Positions 5,757-12,959 of a DNA stretch of 30,020 nucleotides are shown piece after piece. The stretch is from a virus: positions 1 to 30,020 of IMG/VR virus record IMGVR_UViG_3300037042_002298; one strand, 5' to 3'. The notes beneath the pieces are model-generated. The model was not told where the DNA came from, ran no database searches, and saw only the letters and a list, made by a program, of their open reading frames with translations. The position numbers and the translations under genes are program-made. Numbering within the stretch: position 1 is the stretch's first letter; each line of letters starts with the position of its first letter.

Positions 5757-7546
5757 GCCTCGAGGTTCTCCAAGGATGGCGCCGCGGGTGGGCGCTGCCA
5801 GATCGCCGGCCGATCCACGACTGGGCCAGGGATTTTGTTCAGCTCGGCGGAGGCTACGCACGCCAGGGTTCCTTTGACATCCGCACCTGCCGACACCTGC
5901 TCGAGCCATTCGAGGCCGTCGCCGACGAACGTGTGCGCGAGGTGACATGCCGCGCCGCGATCCAGACACTCAAAACGCTCTTCGTGGAGATCTCCAGTCT
6001 CTGGGCGATTGCCAACGAGCCAGGGCCGATCATGTGGACGCAGCAGGACGACGAGAGCGCGGCCGAGCACGTCAAAGGACGTTACCGCAACCTGCTGCGC
6101 AACTGCGAGCCGGTGGCGCGCCTGCTGCCGAAAAACAAGCACGACGCCGCGACCTGCGAGATCTACTTTGGCGATTTCTACCTAATCATCAACGGCGCCA
6201 ATCTAAACAACCTGCAGAGCAAATCGATTCGCTGGAAGCTCAACAGCGAGTGCTGGCTCTGGAAGCAAGGGCTGCTGACACATGCTCGCCGGCGCGTCTC
6301 GGCTTATGCTCGCGACGGAATCAGCAAGATCCTAAACGAGAGCCAAGGATCCCACGCGGACGACGATTTTGACCGGCTTTGGCATGAGGGGACGGCGCAG
6401 ATCTGGTCTGTCCAGTGTTTCGGTTGCCAGCGCTTTGTGCCGCTCGAGTTTTTCGGCCGCGCCGCGGACGAGCCGGCGAAGCGCGCCTGTGTGATCTGGG
6501 ACGAAGGCGCACGAAAGGAAAACGGCATGTGGGACGAGCAGCTTGTGCGCAACTCGACGCGCTGGCTTTGCCCCTACTGCGGGCACGAACACGCGAACAG
6601 CGCCGCCACTAGGGCACGCTGGAACAGCACCGGACGCTACGCCGCGCCGCGACCAGACCGCGACGGCAAGCACCGATCCTTTAACTGGAACGCGATTCTA
6701 GCCGAGGACATGGGCCAGCTGGCGGTCGAGTTCCTGCAGGCGGGCGAGTTCAAAAAACGCGGCCAGATCAACCCGCTGCGGGATTTTTACATGCAGCGCT
6801 TGGCGCTACCTTGGCGCAACGAAGAGGCGCAGCTTAACCGCACAACGGTCGAGCTCCGCGGCGGCTACATGCTTGCGGATCTGCATGCCCGAGGTCGCGA
6901 GAAGGTTGAGAATGAGGCCAGACGGATGATGACGATAGACCGGCAGCGCGACCACTTCTGGGCCGTGGTACGCGCCTGGAAGAGTGACGGCGGCTCGCAG
7001 CTGCTCTGGCGCGGAAAACTCAGCACAACCGAGCAGGCCGAGGGCATCCGCCAGCACTTTGGAGTGGAGTCGCAGCTCTGCTTCGAGGACGCGCAGTTCA
7101 GCACGGCGCAAGTTTACGAGGATTGCATCCGCTACGGGTGGACGGCGCTCCACGGCAGCGGCGATGATTCTTTCGCCCACATCAGGCCCAACGGCCAGAA
7201 GGTGATGAAATTCCACTCGAGCATCAAGCAGACCCAAGTGCCCGGCGGTTATGCGCGTTACATGTTCTGGGCATCCGACCCGGTGAAGGATGTGCTGGCG
7301 GCTCTGGTCGCCGGCAATTCGCATCCGTGGGAATGCGGCGCCGACCACGGCGAAGAATACGCACGCCACCTCCGCGGCGAGGTAAAACGCGAACGCATCA
7401 GCAAGAGCACCGGACGCAGCGAGTGGCGCTGGACGAAGACCGGACCGAATCACATGTGGGACTGCGAGGCCATGCAGGTCGCCGTGGCTCTCGCGCTGCA
7501 GTTACTCCCTTCACCCGAAAAAACCGAAACACCTACTCAATCATGA
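5753..7546 (+). CDS. terL: Terminase large subunit (GpA family)
   Basis: This is the ATP-driven packaging motor and genome-cutting nuclease, 597 residues. Family features visible: the N-terminal DWARDFVQLGGGYARQGSFD segment, a Walker A-like site reduced to IQTLKT (K74, T75), the IMWTQQDDESAAEH and LNNLQSKSIR segments, and a zinc-binding pair typical of GpA proteins, CFGC (222-225) with CPYCGH (273-278). The presumed Walker B segment reads KLNSEC instead of a canonical hydrophobic run with Asp, so the Glu at 166 may serve. The C-terminal half holds the nuclease domain. GpA/Nu1 motors normally make cohesive ends (cos), so a cos site is expected somewhere in this genome. AGGAGG lies 11 bases before the start. 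Confidence 0.92.
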   Translation: MSLEVLQGWRRGWALPDRRPIHDWARDFVQLGGGYARQGSFDIRTCRHLLEPFEAVADERVREVTCRAAIQTLKTLFVEISSLWAIANEPGPIMWTQQDDESAAEHVKGRYRNLLRNCEPVARLLPKNKHDAATCEIYFGDFYLIINGANLNNLQSKSIRWKLNSECWLWKQGLLTHARRRVSAYARDGISKILNESQGSHADDDFDRLWHEGTAQIWSVQCFGCQRFVPLEFFGRAADEPAKRACVIWDEGARKENGMWDEQLVRNSTRWLCPYCGHEHANSAATRARWNSTGRYAAPRPDRDGKHRSFNWNAILAEDMGQLAVEFLQAGEFKKRGQINPLRDFYMQRLALPWRNEEAQLNRTTVELRGGYMLADLHARGREKVENEARRMMTIDRQRDHFWAVVRAWKSDGGSQLLWRGKLSTTEQAEGIRQHFGVESQLCFEDAQFSTAQVYEDCIRYGWTALHGSGDDSFAHIRPNGQKVMKFHSSIKQTQVPGGYARYMFWASDPVKDVLAALVAGNSHPWECGADHGEEYARHLRGEVKRERISKSTGRSEWRWTKTGPNHMWDCEAMQVAVALALQLLPSPEKTETPTQS

Positions 7547-8079
7547 CGACGCTGCAGAATATATTTGAAAGCCGCGCATCATCGCACGGCCACCAGGACA
7601 TGATCCCGCACATGCACCAGCTGCATCAACTAGCGCAGATGTGCCGCACGGTGGTGGAGTTTGGAGTGCGGACAGGACAGAGCACCTTTGCGCTGGCTGC
7701 CGGCCTGGAATCTGGCGGCGGTGGATCGCTTCGATCCTATGACATCGCGGAAGCATCGGTGGATATTCCGAAAAGCGAAACCGTCAGATGGACGTTTCAG
7801 CGGGCAGACACCTCCAAGCTGGATCTGATCGAGCCGTGCGACATGCTGTTCATTGATACGCTGCACAATTCCGACCAGGTCGAGGCAGAGCTTAAGCACG
7901 CAGCAATGGTGCGCCGTTACATCGTCTTGCACGATGTTTACATGTTTGCGCAACGCGGAGAAAACGGCGGCGGCATCATCAAACCGATCCTAGAGTTCCT
8001 CGCAGACAACCCAGAATGGCAGGTGATGAAATATCATCACTCCGAATGGGGTCTGCTCGTCCTTAACCGCGTCTCCTAA
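7543..8079 (+). CDS. Class I SAM-dependent methyltransferase-like protein
   Basis: This 178-residue protein has a Rossmann-fold SAM-binding signature VVEFGVRTGQSTFALAAG (37-54), an acidic second strand (RSYDI, residue D67), FIDTLHNSDQV (103-113) and YIVLHDVYMF (126-135). These are the features of the cephalosporin-hydroxylase/CmcI-like and sugar O-methyltransferase groups. The substrate is unknown; a small molecule or sugar is more likely than DNA because no NPPY/DPPY-type motif is present. The ATG at 7543 overlaps the terL stop, so it is expressed with the late genes. It sits between terL and the gpW-like gene, a place that is normally tight in lambda-type phages. A glycosyltransferase-like gene follows 3 bases later. 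Confidence 0.72.
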   Translation: MTTLQNIFESRASSHGHQDMIPHMHQLHQLAQMCRTVVEFGVRTGQSTFALAAGLESGGGGSLRSYDIAEASVDIPKSETVRWTFQRADTSKLDLIEPCDMLFIDTLHNSDQVEAELKHAAMVRRYIVLHDVYMFAQRGENGGGIIKPILEFLADNPEWQVMKYHHSEWGLLVLNRVS

Positions 8080-8082
8080 TTT

Positions 8083-8784
8083 ATGGGATCTGTCATCATT
8101 CTCGCCGGCCACATGCGCACATGGAAAACGTGCGCGCACACGTTCAACTGGCACGTCGCTAGGCACCTGCCCAAGCCGCTGCACTTTTACATCTCGACGG
8201 TGCAGGACGAAGACGCCGACGACTGGAAGATCACGCAGCAGCTGTTCCGGCCGAAAACGCTGATCAGCAAGGTCGAGCCAAGCCAGCCTGAGATCCCAGA
8301 GCTGGCCGAGCCGGTCCGGTTTGAGCCGTATGCGCGCAGCGTGCCGATGCAGGCCGTGCTTCGCCAGCTCTGGCAGCTAGAGCAGGGCTGGAAGCTCTAC
8401 ACCGACCACCCAGTCAGCGATGTGGATCTTTTCGTTCGTGTGCGGCCGGATCTGTTCTTTCACTCATTCGATCAGACCTACACGCCTATCATCAACGAAG
8501 CTCTGACCCCTTGGTGGGGCCGATTCGGCGGAATTAACGACCGCTTCGCGATTATGGGAGGACTCGCCGCGGCCGAATACTTCCAAACTTTTAGCAAGCT
8601 CGAGCAACTGCGCGAGGCCGGCTGCCCGATCCACCCGGAAAGCCTGGTCAAGGGCTCGCTGCGTCAAGCGTACTGCATCGTTCGCGATAACCTGCGGGTG
8701 GAGTTTTCCACGCTGCGCAAGACGGGCGAGATGCGGCCGCCCGAAATCTCGGCAATAGACATCGCTCACGCTGGGCTACGTTGA
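8083..8784 (+). CDS. Glycosyltransferase-like protein (putative)
   Basis: The product has 233 residues. The N-terminus (GSVIILAGHMRTWKTCAHTF) looks like a first beta strand and nucleotide-sugar loop. The middle has a VDLFVRVRPDLFFHSF stretch whose RxRPD resembles the region around the metal site of several surface-glycan transferases. An exact family cannot be named, and a classical DxD is not present apart from DVDLF and DEDADD. It forms a pair with the methyltransferase-like gene before it. Together they suggest making or decorating a sugar during late infection, either on the virion or on the cell surface. Start at ATG 8083, no Shine-Dalgarno. Confidence 0.55.
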   Translation: MGSVIILAGHMRTWKTCAHTFNWHVARHLPKPLHFYISTVQDEDADDWKITQQLFRPKTLISKVEPSQPEIPELAEPVRFEPYARSVPMQAVLRQLWQLEQGWKLYTDHPVSDVDLFVRVRPDLFFHSFDQTYTPIINEALTPWWGRFGGINDRFAIMGGLAAAEYFQTFSKLEQLREAGCPIHPESLVKGSLRQAYCIVRDNLRVEFSTLRKTGEMRPPEISAIDIAHAGLR

Positions 8785-8802
8785 CGCGCCGGCCGTTTTC
8801 AG

Positions 8803-9081
8803 ATGAAAATCCTCGTCTCCATTCTGCTGCGTCAAGCGAGGCGGAACAACGCGGCCAATCCGCGAAAGTGGCTGGAAGACCTCCAGGCCAGCAAGTGGAC
8901 CGACATGAGCGCGCAGAACGGCCAGATCGTTGGGACTGCGCTAAACGGAAAATCCATCACGGTGCAGGCTCTCCCGGGCACCACGATCGCCGACCTGATC
9001 ATGGCGAGCGAACTAGCCATCCAGACGATTGACGCAGGGTTTACTGCGCCAGTGTCTCAGACAGCCGGATTCTTACGCTGA
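8803..9081 (+). CDS. Small head protein in the gpW position (putative head-tail joining)
   Basis: This is a 92-residue protein between the terminase and portal genes, exactly where lambda places gpW, a connector protein that seals the packaged head. The centre of the protein (WTDMSAQNGQIVGTALNGKSITVQALPG, then TTIADLIMASELAIQTID) has a beta hairpin followed by a helix, compatible with gpW-like folds. Sequence similarity is too weak to be sure. The start is ATG 8803, without Shine-Dalgarno, and the portal ATG follows 5 bases after its stop. Confidence 0.55.
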   Translation: MKILVSILLRQARRNNAANPRKWLEDLQASKWTDMSAQNGQIVGTALNGKSITVQALPGTTIADLIMASELAIQTIDAGFTAPVSQTAGFLR

Positions 9082-9086
9082 CGACT

Positions 9087-10919
9087 ATGCCGACGCCACT
9101 CCCGCAACGATTCCGCGCAGCGCTAGGTGCTCTATTCGACGCCACTAACCGCAAGGAAATCGTGCGGCGACCGCTCGAAGTTCGCACGATCGGCAGCATC
9201 TCGAGTGAGGTAAATTCCACCGACCGGGCGCAGCTCCTGAGCGATTCCCGCAAACTATACGCCAATCTGGGGCCGGCCAAGGGCGCAATCGACGCGAAAG
9301 CCATGTATGCCGTCGGCCGTTCCTGGCTGCCGAAATTTGACGGCGCCGATCAAGCCTGGGGCGAAACCGCACGCGAATGGCTGCTTAATGAATGGTATCC
9401 GATCGCCGACATCAGCGGGCGCGATTTCCAGACCAGCCTTTTTCTGGCATCGGTCGCCGTGGACCGCGACGGCGACGTGGGCGCGATCCTGACCGAGTAC
9501 GAGACCCAATTTCCAGCGATCCAGCTGATCCCCAGCGAAGGTATCCACAATCCGAGCAGCGATAAGCTCGATCGTGACGGATTTTTGCTCAGTGGACCGT
9601 ACCAGGGGCTGCGCGTCATCGATGGCGTCGTGATCAACCCGCAAGGCCGGCCGGTCGCATTCTACGTAGAGGAGGAGGCGCAGGCGCCCGGTAGCGAAGA
9701 GGAAATGCCCGAAGTTCGCGAGTACGTCACCGCTCGCGACATGATGCTGCTGGCCGAGCCGGCCTGGATTAACCAGTTCCGCGGCCTCCCGGGCTTCGCG
9801 CATGCCATCCTGGATCTCAAGGATCTGCGCACGGTGCAGGGGTATGAGAAGATGGCCTCTGCGCTGGCGTCCAGCATCGGCCTGATCGAGTACAACGAGA
9901 GCGGGCTGGCAGATACCAGCGATCCAGCGGTGGCGCTTTCCGGCGCTCCGTACGTCGGCCAGGATGTCGCCGCCAAGGAGTTTTTCGGCGGAATGGTTCG
10001 CCACTTCAAGGCCGGCAGCGGCTCAAAGCTCGAGGCATTTAAGAACGACCGGCCGGGCGATGCTTGGCAAAAGTTCATGGATCGGCTGCTGCGTAACGCG
10101 ATGGCGGGCATCAACTGGCCGTTCGAGCTCGCGTGGGATATCTCGGCACTTGGTGGCGCTAACACGCGCTTCGTGATCTCGACCGCAATGCGCAGCGTCG
10201 AGGATCGCCAGGATCTTCTAAAGCCGTTCGCTCGCCGAGCGGTCGGCTACGCGGTCGCGAAGGCGATGAAGAATGGCCGGCTGCCGGCGAATCCTGACTG
10301 GTGGAAATGGTCGTTCACGATGCCGCCGCGGCTTACGGTTGATTTCGGCCGCGATGCCGCCGCCCAGCGCGAGGACTATTTATCCGGCATCATCAATCTC
10401 AGCGACATCTGCGCCGAGCGTGGCATTGATCTCAAGAGCCACATCGCGGGTCGAGCTGCTGAAAATGCAGCGCTCGAGGAAGCCGGGCTACCGGTGCCCG
10501 GGCTGCGTGGCGATCTTTCGCCGACAGCGAACGAGCCGATCCCGGTGCCGGTTCAGATCCCGAGCGACGCCGCCGCACTCTCCCAGGCTGCGCTGCAGGT
10601 GGACACGGCGCCTACTGAGGCGATGCGCGAAGAGGCCGAACGCGGCTTGCGCTGGCGCGAAGAGTTCAACCGCGGCGGCACTGCCGTCGGCGTGGCACGC
10701 GCCAGGGACATCTCTAACGGCCGGAATCTCTCGAATGAAACGATTTTCCGCATGAAGAGCTTTTTCCGCCGGCATGAGGTGGATAAGCAGGGCGAAGGAT
10801 TCAACGCTGGTGAGCCCGGCTATCCATCCGCTGGCCGCATTGCGTGGGCGCTCTGGGGCGGGGATCCTGGCTATGCCTGGGCCGAGCGCAAGGTGCTCGA
10901 GATTGAGCGCGAAAGTTGA
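9087..10919 (+). CDS. Portal protein (lambda gpB family) with C-terminal accessory domain
   Basis: The portal is the dodecameric ring through which DNA enters and leaves the head. The 610-residue protein has the lambda-type portal layout: DSRKLYANLGPAKGAIDAKAMYAVGR (about 51-76), then GRDFQTSLFLASVAVDRDGDVG, QLIPSEGIHNP, and WPFELAWDISALGGANTRFVI near residue 350. After the usual portal part comes a proline-rich linker (about 470-500) and an extra domain (about 535-608: GVARARDISNGRNLSNETI, RMKSFFRRHEVDKQGEGF, GYPSAGRIAWALWGGDPGYAWA). This highly conserved-looking module is familiar from head proteins of various phages, but I know no biochemical function for it. ATG 9087 without Shine-Dalgarno. 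Confidence 0.9.
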   Translation: MPTPLPQRFRAALGALFDATNRKEIVRRPLEVRTIGSISSEVNSTDRAQLLSDSRKLYANLGPAKGAIDAKAMYAVGRSWLPKFDGADQAWGETAREWLLNEWYPIADISGRDFQTSLFLASVAVDRDGDVGAILTEYETQFPAIQLIPSEGIHNPSSDKLDRDGFLLSGPYQGLRVIDGVVINPQGRPVAFYVEEEAQAPGSEEEMPEVREYVTARDMMLLAEPAWINQFRGLPGFAHAILDLKDLRTVQGYEKMASALASSIGLIEYNESGLADTSDPAVALSGAPYVGQDVAAKEFFGGMVRHFKAGSGSKLEAFKNDRPGDAWQKFMDRLLRNAMAGINWPFELAWDISALGGANTRFVISTAMRSVEDRQDLLKPFARRAVGYAVAKAMKNGRLPANPDWWKWSFTMPPRLTVDFGRDAAAQREDYLSGIINLSDICAERGIDLKSHIAGRAAENAALEEAGLPVPGLRGDLSPTANEPIPVPVQIPSDAAALSQAALQVDTAPTEAMREEAERGLRWREEFNRGGTAVGVARARDISNGRNLSNETIFRMKSFFRRHEVDKQGEGFNAGEPGYPSAGRIAWALWGGDPGYAWAERKVLEIERES

Positions 10920-10936
10920 CGGATTCTGAACCAATT

Positions 10937-11968
10937 ATGAGCCATCGCGTTTGCCTCCAGGAGTTCTCCGCTGACGCCAGCGGCTTCGCCAACGTCTCGC
11001 TAATCACTGGCGGGATCGAGGCTGCCGGCCACGGCCTTTACATCGACGACAAGAGCATTGACGACGCGATGCGCCTGCTGCTCGGCAAGAGTCTCCGCGC
11101 CTATCTCAAGCACGACGGCGCAGGATCCGATCGGCTCGGCCAGGAGATCGGCTTTTTCAGCGGCATTTATCGCGAGGGAAACAAGATCAAGGCCAAGTCT
11201 TTCGAATTCCTCGAGAGCTTCAAGCGCGAGGCCGGCGGCACTTATGAAAAGCTAGTAGAGCTCGCGCAAAAGGTGCCCGATCAATTTGGGGTCTCGCTGG
11301 TGCTCGAGTATCGGCCAGTTTGGGTTCTGGCCGACGGCAGCGAGATCCCAGCCGCTCTCGGCGACTCCGCGCCGAGCGGCGTCCTCCGCTCCTCGCCCAG
11401 CATGCGAATCGCCAACGTGATGTCAGCTGACCTAGTACAGCGCCCAGCCGCAAATCCCAACGGCCTGCTATCCGCCGTTGACGCGCCACAATCTTTGCAA
11501 GCTACCATGACCACCGAAACCAAGCCCGAGACCGTCCCCGCGCCTGACGCGGCCGCTCTTGCTGCCAAGGATTCCGAAATCGCTACCTTCAAGGCTGATG
11601 CCGCGAAGCACGTTGCCGAGCTCTCCAAGCTCACCGACACCCACAAGGCCGCTCTGGCCGAAAAAGACGGCCTGATTGCCACGCTGACCGCCGACAAGGC
11701 AAAGGCCGAGGCTGCCGTCGCCGAGCTCTCCAAGGAGCGCGACGAGCTCAAGGCTAAGGTCGAGGATCTCGCCGCCTATGACGCCCGCCAGCTCGGCGTG
11801 GCGCCGGTCAAGGTCGCGCATGCGCAGCTGGCCCGCAAGAGCGCGAGCTACAAGACGCCCGAGGAGATGCTGACCGCCTATGAGTCGATGCCCGAGGGCT
11901 CCGAAAAGCGCGCCTTCCGCAAGCTCAACCGCGATGCTCTTTTCGCCGCTTTTTCCGTCCGTAAATAA
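10937..11968 (+). CDS. Prohead protease fused to scaffold
   Basis: This 343-residue protein (from ATG 10937; a TTG at 10916 would add 7) combines two functions used in head assembly. The N-terminal ~175 residues look like a prohead protease, with HGLYIDDKSIDDAM, then LRAYLKHDGAGSDRLGQEIGFF (a candidate catalytic His in KHDG) and VPDQFGVSLVLEYRPVW. The second part is a linker rich in T, E, P and A, then a coiled coil of about 100 residues (SEIATFKADAAKHVAELSKL and onward), the hallmark of scaffolds. The C-terminus (PEEMLTAYESMPEGSEKRAF) is a likely capsid-binding end. Gene order portal, protease/scaffold, capsid agrees. Which of the known protease clans it belongs to is not clear to me. Confidence 0.82.
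   Translation: MSHRVCLQEFSADASGFANVSLITGGIEAAGHGLYIDDKSIDDAMRLLLGKSLRAYLKHDGAGSDRLGQEIGFFSGIYREGNKIKAKSFEFLESFKREAGGTYEKLVELAQKVPDQFGVSLVLEYRPVWVLADGSEIPAALGDSAPSGVLRSSPSMRIANVMSADLVQRPAANPNGLLSAVDAPQSLQATMTTETKPETVPAPDAAALAAKDSEIATFKADAAKHVAELSKLTDTHKAALAEKDGLIATLTADKAKAEAAVAELSKERDELKAKVEDLAAYDARQLGVAPVKVAHAQLARKSASYKTPEEMLTAYESMPEGSEKRAFRKLNRDALFAAFSVRK
11507..11968 (+). CDS. Scaffold protein from in-frame internal start (putative, Nu3-like)
   Basis: ATG 11507 is in frame within the protease-scaffold gene, exactly at the border between the protease part and the scaffold part. It would give a free scaffold of 153 residues starting MTTETKPETVPAP. The bases before it end in GCTACC, very like those before other starts in this genome (ACTACC before 15518, CCTACC before 26838). 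Lambda makes Nu3 scaffold from an internal start of gene C in the same way. No experimental support can be seen in sequence alone. Confidence 0.5.
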   Translation: MTTETKPETVPAPDAAALAAKDSEIATFKADAAKHVAELSKLTDTHKAALAEKDGLIATLTADKAKAEAAVAELSKERDELKAKVEDLAAYDARQLGVAPVKVAHAQLARKSASYKTPEEMLTAYESMPEGSEKRAFRKLNRDALFAAFSVRK

Positions 11969-11990
11969 TAACCACTAACCTACTACTCTC

Positions 11991-12857
11991 ATGGCTAATT
12001 CCCTGAGCTCCTCCCTGGTCCTCGACACCCTCGCCGAGGCCACCCTTACGACGCTGGGCAATCGCCTGGCTCCCCTCCGCGCCTTCAGCACGGACTTCAC
12101 GACCGACATGATGAACCAGAACGCGTACGTTCAGGTTCGCAAGGCCAACGCGGCCGGCGCGGTCCAGACCAACCCGACGAACTTCGAGACGGGTGACACC
12201 AATGTCACCAACGTCGCCGTGCAGGTTAAGCACTACTCGAAGAGCTACAACCTCTCGAGCCAGGAGCTTAACCAGGGCTTCCGTCTCGAGCAGCTCGCGC
12301 AGATCAACGCGCAGGTCTTGGCTAACAAGATCATCGACATCGCGCTGGCTCCCATCACGTCGACGAACTTTGCGAACAACGTCACCGTTGCGCAGGCTTC
12401 GTTTTCCGCGACGAACGCCAAGACCCTCTGGGGCTTCGTTGCGAAGAGCTCGCTGCGTCATCTGATCTTGGACGGCACTGCCTTTGCGCAGCTCCTCCCG
12501 ACCAGCGGCGAGAACTTCCAGATCGCTCCTGGCGGCTCCTCGAGCTATCGCCCCGGCGCCTATGGTTTCGACGGCATTATTCTCAACACCCGTTGGGATG
12601 GCGCCGGCACGAATATCTACGGCTTCGCGGTCGGACCCGAGGCCGTTGCGGCCGCGGCTGGTCTGCCGATCGTCGACCCTGGCGTGGCCTCCATGCTTGC
12701 CGGCTCGCGCACCCTGACGCTGCCTGATCTCGGCATCTCGGTCCAGCTGAACACCTGGGGCTCGCTCTCCAGCCGTGCGGCCTGGGCTTCGCTGGACATC
12801 ATGTTCGGCGCTGCGCTCGGCGACAACACCGCCGGCGCGCACGTCAAGACTGCCTAA
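11991..12857 (+). CDS. Major capsid protein
   Basis: The product is 288 residues and lies directly behind the scaffold, the standard place of the capsid gene. The sequence is rich in A, N, T and G with long beta-type stretches (NAYVQVRKANAAGAVQTNPT, NVTNVAVQVKHYSKSYNLSS) and an internal helix with SQELNQGFRLEQLAQINAQV. A domain follows with HLILDGTAFAQLLPTSGENF and IYGFAVGPEAVAAAAGLPIV, as in HK97-fold capsid proteins of the P22/lambda-E-like type. Codon use is strongly biased and GC-rich, as expected of a highly expressed gene. The leader (ACTACTCTC before ATG) has no Shine-Dalgarno. Two hairpins follow the stop. Confidence 0.87.
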   Translation: MANSLSSSLVLDTLAEATLTTLGNRLAPLRAFSTDFTTDMMNQNAYVQVRKANAAGAVQTNPTNFETGDTNVTNVAVQVKHYSKSYNLSSQELNQGFRLEQLAQINAQVLANKIIDIALAPITSTNFANNVTVAQASFSATNAKTLWGFVAKSSLRHLILDGTAFAQLLPTSGENFQIAPGGSSSYRPGAYGFDGIILNTRWDGAGTNIYGFAVGPEAVAAAAGLPIVDPGVASMLAGSRTLTLPDLGISVQLNTWGSLSSRAAWASLDIMFGAALGDNTAGAHVKTA

Positions 12858-12858
12858 T

Positions 12859-12888
12859 AAACTCCCGGCCACCGCTCGCGGCCGGTTT
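12859..12888 (+). terminator. Hairpin after the capsid gene, likely terminator
   Basis: CCGGCC (12865-12870) pairs with GGCCGG (12880-12885) around a 9-base loop. AAAC before the stem and GTTT after it can extend the pairing and supply a short U-run. It begins right after TAATAA. A terminator behind the capsid gene would let the capsid be made in excess over the tail genes. Confidence 0.6.
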
Positions 12889-12898
12889 ATCGTGTGCT

Positions 12899-12926
12899 AC
12901 CCAGCTCCTCGAAAGGGGGGCTGGGT
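12899..12926 (+). terminator. Second strong hairpin after the capsid gene
   Basis: ACCCAGC (12899-12905) pairs with GCTGGGT (12920-12926). The following TCC can pair with GGG, leaving a loop of about 8 bases. No U-run follows, so on its own it is not a classic intrinsic terminator. It could protect the 3' end of the capsid mRNA from exonucleases or act in tandem with the hairpin before it. Confidence 0.5.
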
Positions 12927-12959
12927 TAGCCACATAATCGCGAGCACCACACGATTTTG

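Noticed and set aside
7543-8079. DNA methyltransferase for restriction evasion
   Set aside because: No NPPY/DPPY or PC-type catalytic motif. The later strands resemble small-molecule/sugar SAM enzymes instead.
11925-12872. Long antisense frame (315 residues) opposite the capsid gene
   Set aside because: Arg/Gly/Val-rich shadow of a highly biased gene; it overlaps the whole capsid gene and has no domain.
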